DNA of 64,000 nt from Maribacter aquimaris (GTDB lineage Bacteria > Bacteroidota > Bacteroidia > Flavobacteriales > Flavobacteriaceae): the NCBI RefSeq assembly GCF_014596745.1, contig NZ_JABTCF010000001.1, positions 310,001 through 374,000 of the forward strand. Direction: 5' to 3'. Below the pieces are notes generated by a model. That model was not told where the DNA came from. It ran no database searches and worked only from the letters and a program-made list of their open reading frames with translations. Of the stretch, positions 60,026 to 64,000 are shown piece by piece. A program made the translations under genes and the position numbers. Position 1 is the first letter of the stretch, and every line of letters begins with the position of its first letter.

Positions 60026-62365
60026 TTAATCCCCTTTAGAGGAAATCACTTCCAATTTAGCAAAACGCAACAACAACTTCTTCACATCTCCCTGATCGAA
60101 TTTTATTTCCGCTTTTCTGTCATTTCCTACACCTTCCATGTTGATGACCTCCCCTCTCCCAAATCGGGTGTGGTTAACAATGGCCCCTACTTTGAGGTTA
60201 CTATCTATTGCATTTGTATTACCTATAGGTTTTGCCAGTTCTGGTTTCAACTTTCTTAGCTTACGCAATTGGTTTTCGTTGGGCTTGCCTATTGGTGGGG
60301 GTGTGCCTGTTTTAGGTTTTATTTGTCGTAACCTGCTTTTATCCACTTCCCCGAAAATATCGGCATCAATCAATGTTTTATATCGATACCCTTTATCTAT
60401 CGGTGTTAGGTTCTCCACGTATTTTTCGTCAATTTCCTCAAGGAACCGACTGGGTTCCGCATCGATAAGCTTACCCCACCGATATCGATTCTGTGTATAA
60501 GTTAAATAGGCCTGTTCTTCGGCCCTGGTCAATGCCACATAAAACAACCTTCGTTCCTCTTCCAATTCGCTGCGGGTATTCATACTCATGGCCGAGGGGA
60601 ATAAATCCTCCTCCATCCCTACAATATATACATAGGGAAATTCGAGGCCTTTTGCCAAGTGGATAGTCATCAAGGCCACCCTATCATCATCACCGGTATC
60701 ATTGTCCAAATCTGTAGCTAGGGCCACATCCTCCAAAAACTCCCCTATATTTCCGTTGGCATCGGCAATTTCCTTTTGTCCCTCAACAAAATCCTTTATA
60801 CCATTAAGCAATCCCTCAATATTTTCCATTCGGGCAATCCCTTCGGGGGTGCCATCCTTTTTAAATTCAAGAAGAATCCCTGTTTTTTTGGCAACATGTT
60901 CCGCTAGGGCAAAGGCATCGGCACCTTCGTTCATAATTTGAAAACTCTTGATCATGGTGACAAAATCCTGTAGTTTTCGTTTCGTACCAGCATTGATTTT
61001 CAGATTGATCCTATCCAAATTCTCAATAACCTCAAAAATGGATCGGCCGTAATGATTGGCGGCCACAACCAATTTATCCAACGTTGTCTGACCAATACCC
61101 CGGGCAGGGAAATTGATGACCCGTTTTAAGGCTTCCTCATCCTTCGGGTTTATCACCAGTCGTAAATAGGACAACACATCCTTGATCTCCTTCCGCTGAT
61201 AAAATGAAAGTCCACCATAAATACGGTACGGAATATCCCTTTTTCGCAGTGCATCCTCAATGGATCTGGACTGTGAATTGGTGCGATAGAGCACTGCAAA
61301 ATCACCATTGGGCAGCTGTTGTTGCATTTTGTTCTCAAAAATGGAACCTGCCACAAACCGGCCTTCCTCGGCATCTGTAATGCTACGGTGTATTTTTATA
61401 GGCGGACCATCATCATTGTCCGTCCATACTTCTTTTTCAAGTTGGTTCTTATTGTTCGCGATAATGGAGTTCGCTGCGTTAACGATGTTCTTGGTAGAAC
61501 GGTAATTCTGTTCCAACCGATACATCCCAACGTTATCGTAATCGCGCTGAAAGTTTAGGATATTACTGATATTGGCCCCCCTGAACGAATAGATACTTTG
61601 TGCATCATCACCTACCACGCAAATATTCTGGTACCGATCGGAAAGTGCCTTAACAATCAAATACTGGGAATGGTTGGTATCTTGGTACTCATCTACCAAA
61701 ATATATCGGAACCGGTCCTGATATTTCATTAAAACCTCTGGGAACCGCGTCAAAAGCTCATTGGTCCGCAATAATAGATCATCAAAATCCATTGCACCGG
61801 CCTTAAAACAACGATTTACATATTCTTCATAAATTTCACCTGTTCTAGGACGTTTGGCCATGGCATCCGACTCGATCAATTCGGGATTCTGCATATAAGC
61901 CTTTACCGTAATCAAACTGTTCTTGTATGAAGATATCTTATTCTGTATCTGTTTATACTTATAAATATCCTTATCCAATCCCATTTCCTTGATAATGGAA
62001 GCTATCAAACGTTGGGAATCCTGTGTATCGTAAATAGTGAAATTACTTGGGTAACCCAGTTTATCCCCGTCATAACGCAATAATCTTGCAAAAACGGAGT
62101 GAAAGGTACCCATCCAAAGATTTTTAGCTTCCGAATCACCAACGATATCAGCGATTCGTTTTTTCATTTCCCTTGCCGCTTTATTGGTAAAGGTCAGTGC
62201 CAAAATATTAAATGAGTCCACACCTTGCGCCATTAAGTGCGCAATACGGTATGTTAGAACCCGCGTCTTTCCAGAACCGGCACCGGCAATAACCATTAAC
62301 GGACCGTCTTTATGCAGTACGGGAGCCTTTTGGGCCTCATTTAATTCATCTATAAAATTTTTCAA
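60026..62365 (-). CDS. pcrA: UvrD/PcrA-type superfamily 1 DNA helicase
   Basis: A 779-residue 3'-5' helicase for repair and replication restart. Motifs: Q motif LNEAQKAPVLHKDG, Walker A VIAGAGSGKTRVLTYRIAHL (about 25-40), Ia ALTFTNKAAREMK, II LVDEYQDTNHSQYLI, III VVGDDAQSIYSFRGANI, IV LEQNYRSTKNIVNAANSII, V TIHLAKGLEFPYVYIVGMEE and VI LFYVALTRAEEQAYLTYTQN. The C-terminus has the Tudor-like TRFGRGEVINMEGVG. I take the TTG at 62363-62365 (then KNFIDELNEAQ) as start, as it matches the usual N-terminus; TTG 62374 is an alternative. A 9-bp inverted repeat lies just upstream. Confidence 0.95.
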   Translation of the reverse strand: MKNFIDELNEAQKAPVLHKDGPLMVIAGAGSGKTRVLTYRIAHLMAQGVDSFNILALTFTNKAAREMKKRIADIVGDSEAKNLWMGTFHSVFARLLRYDGDKLGYPSNFTIYDTQDSQRLIASIIKEMGLDKDIYKYKQIQNKISSYKNSLITVKAYMQNPELIESDAMAKRPRTGEIYEEYVNRCFKAGAMDFDDLLLRTNELLTRFPEVLMKYQDRFRYILVDEYQDTNHSQYLIVKALSDRYQNICVVGDDAQSIYSFRGANISNILNFQRDYDNVGMYRLEQNYRSTKNIVNAANSIIANNKNQLEKEVWTDNDDGPPIKIHRSITDAEEGRFVAGSIFENKMQQQLPNGDFAVLYRTNSQSRSIEDALRKRDIPYRIYGGLSFYQRKEIKDVLSYLRLVINPKDEEALKRVINFPARGIGQTTLDKLVVAANHYGRSIFEVIENLDRINLKINAGTKRKLQDFVTMIKSFQIMNEGADAFALAEHVAKKTGILLEFKKDGTPEGIARMENIEGLLNGIKDFVEGQKEIADANGNIGEFLEDVALATDLDNDTGDDDRVALMTIHLAKGLEFPYVYIVGMEEDLFPSAMSMNTRSELEEERRLFYVALTRAEEQAYLTYTQNRYRWGKLIDAEPSRFLEEIDEKYVENLTPIDKGYRYKTLIDADIFGEVDKSRLRQIKPKTGTPPPIGKPNENQLRKLRKLKPELAKPIGNTNAIDSNLKVGAIVNHTRFGRGEVINMEGVGNDRKAEIKFDQGDVKKLLLRFAKLEVISSKGD

Positions 62366-62384
62366 TACAATCAAGAATTTAGTG

Positions 62385-62409
62385 CGGTGAATTTAGCACT
62401 AATTCACCG
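62385..62409. promoter_or_regulatory. Inverted repeat upstream of pcrA
   Basis: CGGTGAATT and AATTCACCG, a perfect 9-bp inverted repeat with a 7-nt spacer (TAGCACT), ending 19 nt before the proposed TTG start on the pcrA side. Could be an operator or a leader hairpin. Confidence 0.5.
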
Positions 62410-62498
62410 GACCCTAAAAAGCTAAACCCAATAATTATGAACAATGAAAATTGAATATTCTTTCAATTTGAATATATTTAGGCATAAAAAGTCCGAAT

Positions 62499-63023
62499 AT
62501 GCCCCAATTTAACCCGATTCCTTTATTTCTTGGTTTCATTCTTAGCCTATCTTTAGGTGCACAATCCAAGAAAGCCGGACCGATAATTTCAGATTTCGGG
62601 GAAGTATGGACCATAAATGCCCCTGATTTCAAAACCGATACCTCGATGGATTTCAAAGCGGTCTTCGACATTATGAATTCCCCTGATGACCCCAGTAAAT
62701 TAAATACGACCATTGAAACTGCCGCCCGTTTCTTGAATATGCATGCCCAAAACAGCGTTCCCGTTGAACAGTTGAAAGTCGCATTGGTAATACATAATAA
62801 GGCCTCAAAAGATATTATCACGAACAAAGCCTATCGAACACGATACGGAACCGATAACCCTAATATTGAATTGATCAAAGCCCTTTTAGCTTCAGGTGGA
62901 CAATCATCTATGGCACGGGGCATAGCTAAGGAAGAACTAATCGATGGGGTTCAATTATCACTTTCGGCAATGACCGCTTTGATCCAATTTCAAAATAACG
63001 ATTACAAACTAATCAAATTCTAA
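62499..63023 (+). CDS. Exported DsrE/F-like protein
   Basis: A 174-residue protein with a signal peptide (about 1-22, ending LSLGAQ). The mature part follows the DsrE-like fold of exported Bacteroidota proteins: ETAARFLNMHAQNSVPVEQL, KVALVIHNKASKDIITNKAY, NIELIKALLASGGQSSMARG and LIDGVQLSLSAMTALIQFQN. No active-site cysteine is present, so sulfur relay is unlikely. Function unknown. The M20 gene starts 11 bp downstream, and both code for periplasmic proteins, so they probably share a transcript. Confidence 0.8.
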   Translation: MPQFNPIPLFLGFILSLSLGAQSKKAGPIISDFGEVWTINAPDFKTDTSMDFKAVFDIMNSPDDPSKLNTTIETAARFLNMHAQNSVPVEQLKVALVIHNKASKDIITNKAYRTRYGTDNPNIELIKALLASGGQSSMARGIAKEELIDGVQLSLSAMTALIQFQNNDYKLIKF

Positions 63024-63034
63024 ATCGGATACTT

Positions 63035-64000
63035 ATGAATAAATGCTACAGCTTAGTGCTACTTCTTATCGGAAGTTTGGCGTTCGCCCAAAATCCAAAT
63101 CTTAACAAAGACTACCGGGCCATTGAAAATAAGGTCATTGAATGGCGAAGGGAAATACATCAAAATCCTGAACTTTCGAATCGTGAGTTTAAAACAGCCG
63201 AAAAAATTGCCAAACACTTAAAATCCTTGGGTCTTGAGGTTCAAACCGGGGTTGCCCATACCGGGGTTGTTGGTATTTTAAAAGGAGAACAGGATGGAAA
63301 AGTCATTGCCTTAAGGGCCGATATCGATGCCTTACCTGTCTATGAACGGAATGACCTTCCTTATAAATCCAATGTTACTTCGGAATTCCTGGGAGAAAAG
63401 GTCGGAGTGATGCACGCCTGCGGCCATGACACGCATACTGCTATTTTAATGGGGGTTGCCGAGGTCCTATCCAAAAATAAGGACAAGATCAAAGGAACCG
63501 TAAAATTCATATTCCAACCTGCTGAGGAAGGTCCACCACCAGGAGAAGAAGGCGGTGCCCTATTAATGGTGAAAGAAGGGGTTCTAAAAAATCCTGATGT
63601 CGATGCCATTTTCGGACTTCATATTAATTCAAATACGCCGGTTGGCATAATACGGTATAAATCAGGAGGAACAATGGCCGCTGCCCAGAGTTTCACCATA
63701 AACGTTAAAGGTAAGCAAAGTCATGGTTCCCAGCCCTGGTCGGGTGTTGATCCTATTTTGATCAGTGCCAAAATCATTGACGGATTACAAACCATTATAA
63801 GTCGAGAAACTGATTTGACCAACGAAGCAGCTGTAATTACCGTTGGAAAAATCAAAAGTGGGGTGCGGTTCAACATTATCCCGGAAAGTGCAGAAATGAT
63901 TGGAACGATACGAACGTTAGACTACGATATGAAAGACCATATCAACAAAAGAATGATGGAAATGGTGCCTGCTATTGCCAAGGCTTTTGGTGGTGATGCT
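63035..64000 (+). CDS. Exported M20-family amidohydrolase (partial, runs off the window)
   Basis: The reading frame is open from ATG 63035 to the end of the window (322 codons), so only the N-terminal part is seen. Signal peptide MNKCYSLVLLLIGSLAFAQ; then an M20D/IAA-amino acid hydrolase-type domain with EWRREIHQNPELSNREFKTA, IALRADIDALPVYER, the metal-binding MHACGHDTHTAILMG (about residue 127) and FQPAEEGPPPGEEGGA with the catalytic Glu pair, and the lid domain beginning INVKGKQSHGSQPWSGVDPI. It hydrolyses an N-acyl or amide bond of an amino acid derivative or peptide in the periplasm; substrate unknown. Confidence 0.92.
   Translation, partial: MNKCYSLVLLLIGSLAFAQNPNLNKDYRAIENKVIEWRREIHQNPELSNREFKTAEKIAKHLKSLGLEVQTGVAHTGVVGILKGEQDGKVIALRADIDALPVYERNDLPYKSNVTSEFLGEKVGVMHACGHDTHTAILMGVAEVLSKNKDKIKGTVKFIFQPAEEGPPPGEEGGALLMVKEGVLKNPDVDAIFGLHINSNTPVGIIRYKSGGTMAAAQSFTINVKGKQSHGSQPWSGVDPILISAKIIDGLQTIISRETDLTNEAAVITVGKIKSGVRFNIIPESAEMIGTIRTLDYDMKDHINKRMMEMVPAIAKAFGGDA

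Noticed and set aside
1-64000. tRNA, rRNA, transposase or prophage genes
   Set aside because: I looked for cloverleaf-like runs, rRNA signatures and integrase or transposase motifs by eye and saw none; a covariance-model scan would be needed for a firm statement.

Overview
The window is chromosomal DNA of a marine-type flavobacterium (Bacteroidota, probably family Flavobacteriaceae). Three things point there: many starts are preceded by the Bacteroidota -7 box TAnnTTTG (several with a TTG -33 box 18-20 nt upstream); the gene content includes SusC-like plug sequence, DUF4369/TlpA lipoprotein, DUF1835, alpha/beta-fused 2-oxoacid dehydrogenases, GH16 laminarinase-like enzyme and a stand-alone HSDR_N protein; and the intergenic imperfect palindromes GTCATTTCGA...TCGGAATGAC and TCGAGCGCAGTCGAGA are of kinds I associate with this family. 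No rRNA, tRNA, CRISPR array, transposase or phage gene was seen. Most of the window is ordinary core genome.

Layout. 0-5.4 kb: small lipoproteins and secreted proteins, a TerC-family membrane protein and an OmpA lipoprotein. 5.4-12.5 kb: an E1 alpha/beta fusion, a 2-oxoglutarate oxygenase, a SUI1 protein, a DUF1835/nucleoside phosphorylase pair, an orphan cytosolic substrate-binding protein and a small exported protein. 12.5-17.3 kb: uracil-DNA glycosylase, a DUF6340-like lipoprotein, a MutS2-like ATPase without Smr domain, and a DCC thiol oxidoreductase. 17.3-23.1 kb: two tandem arrays of ~122-132 bp palindromic repeats flanking a MuiA-like protein with an inserted SusC-like segment and an MscS channel. 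23.1-28.6 kb: dicarboxylate symporter, chorismate synthase and a large FAD/Fe-S dehydrogenase. 28.6-34.3 kb: barrel protein, TlpA, rhomboid, lipid A-type acyltransferase, endonuclease-fold protein and phosphoglucosamine mutase. 34.4-42 kb: a long rightward run (AcpH-like, gamma-glutamyltransferase, RetSat-like oxidoreductase, unknown, SLC12-like cotransporter, lysoplasmalogenase). 42.4-45.2 kb: GNAT enzyme and a LexA-like (HTH-S24) repressor facing a short DNA-repair transcription unit. 45.3-54.3 kb: uvrA, LOG-family protein, inactive M1-peptidase/barrel protein and a second E1 fusion. 54.6-64 kb: DoxX, holA, HSDR_N, GT2, OmpA lipoprotein, the leftward group pcrA-GH16-tsaC-like, a DsrE-like protein and an M20 amidohydrolase running off the end.

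The most interesting locus is 42.86-44.67 kb. A self-cleavable HTH-S24 repressor is separated by three GGAAT(A/T)nTTCC-type operators from a 61-residue ORF that ends in the sliding-clamp motif QLSLF and from a shortened TIGR03915-type repair gene. One operator lies in the spacer of the repressor's own promoter and another abuts the opposite -7 box. It looks like an SOS-like damage-response cassette in which the usual radical-SAM partner has been lost or reduced to a clamp-binding microprotein. Other points of note are the tandem palindrome arrays, the MuiA/SusC chimera, the inactivated M1 peptidase fused to a barrel, and a perfect 18-bp palindrome formed by two back-to-back -7 boxes.
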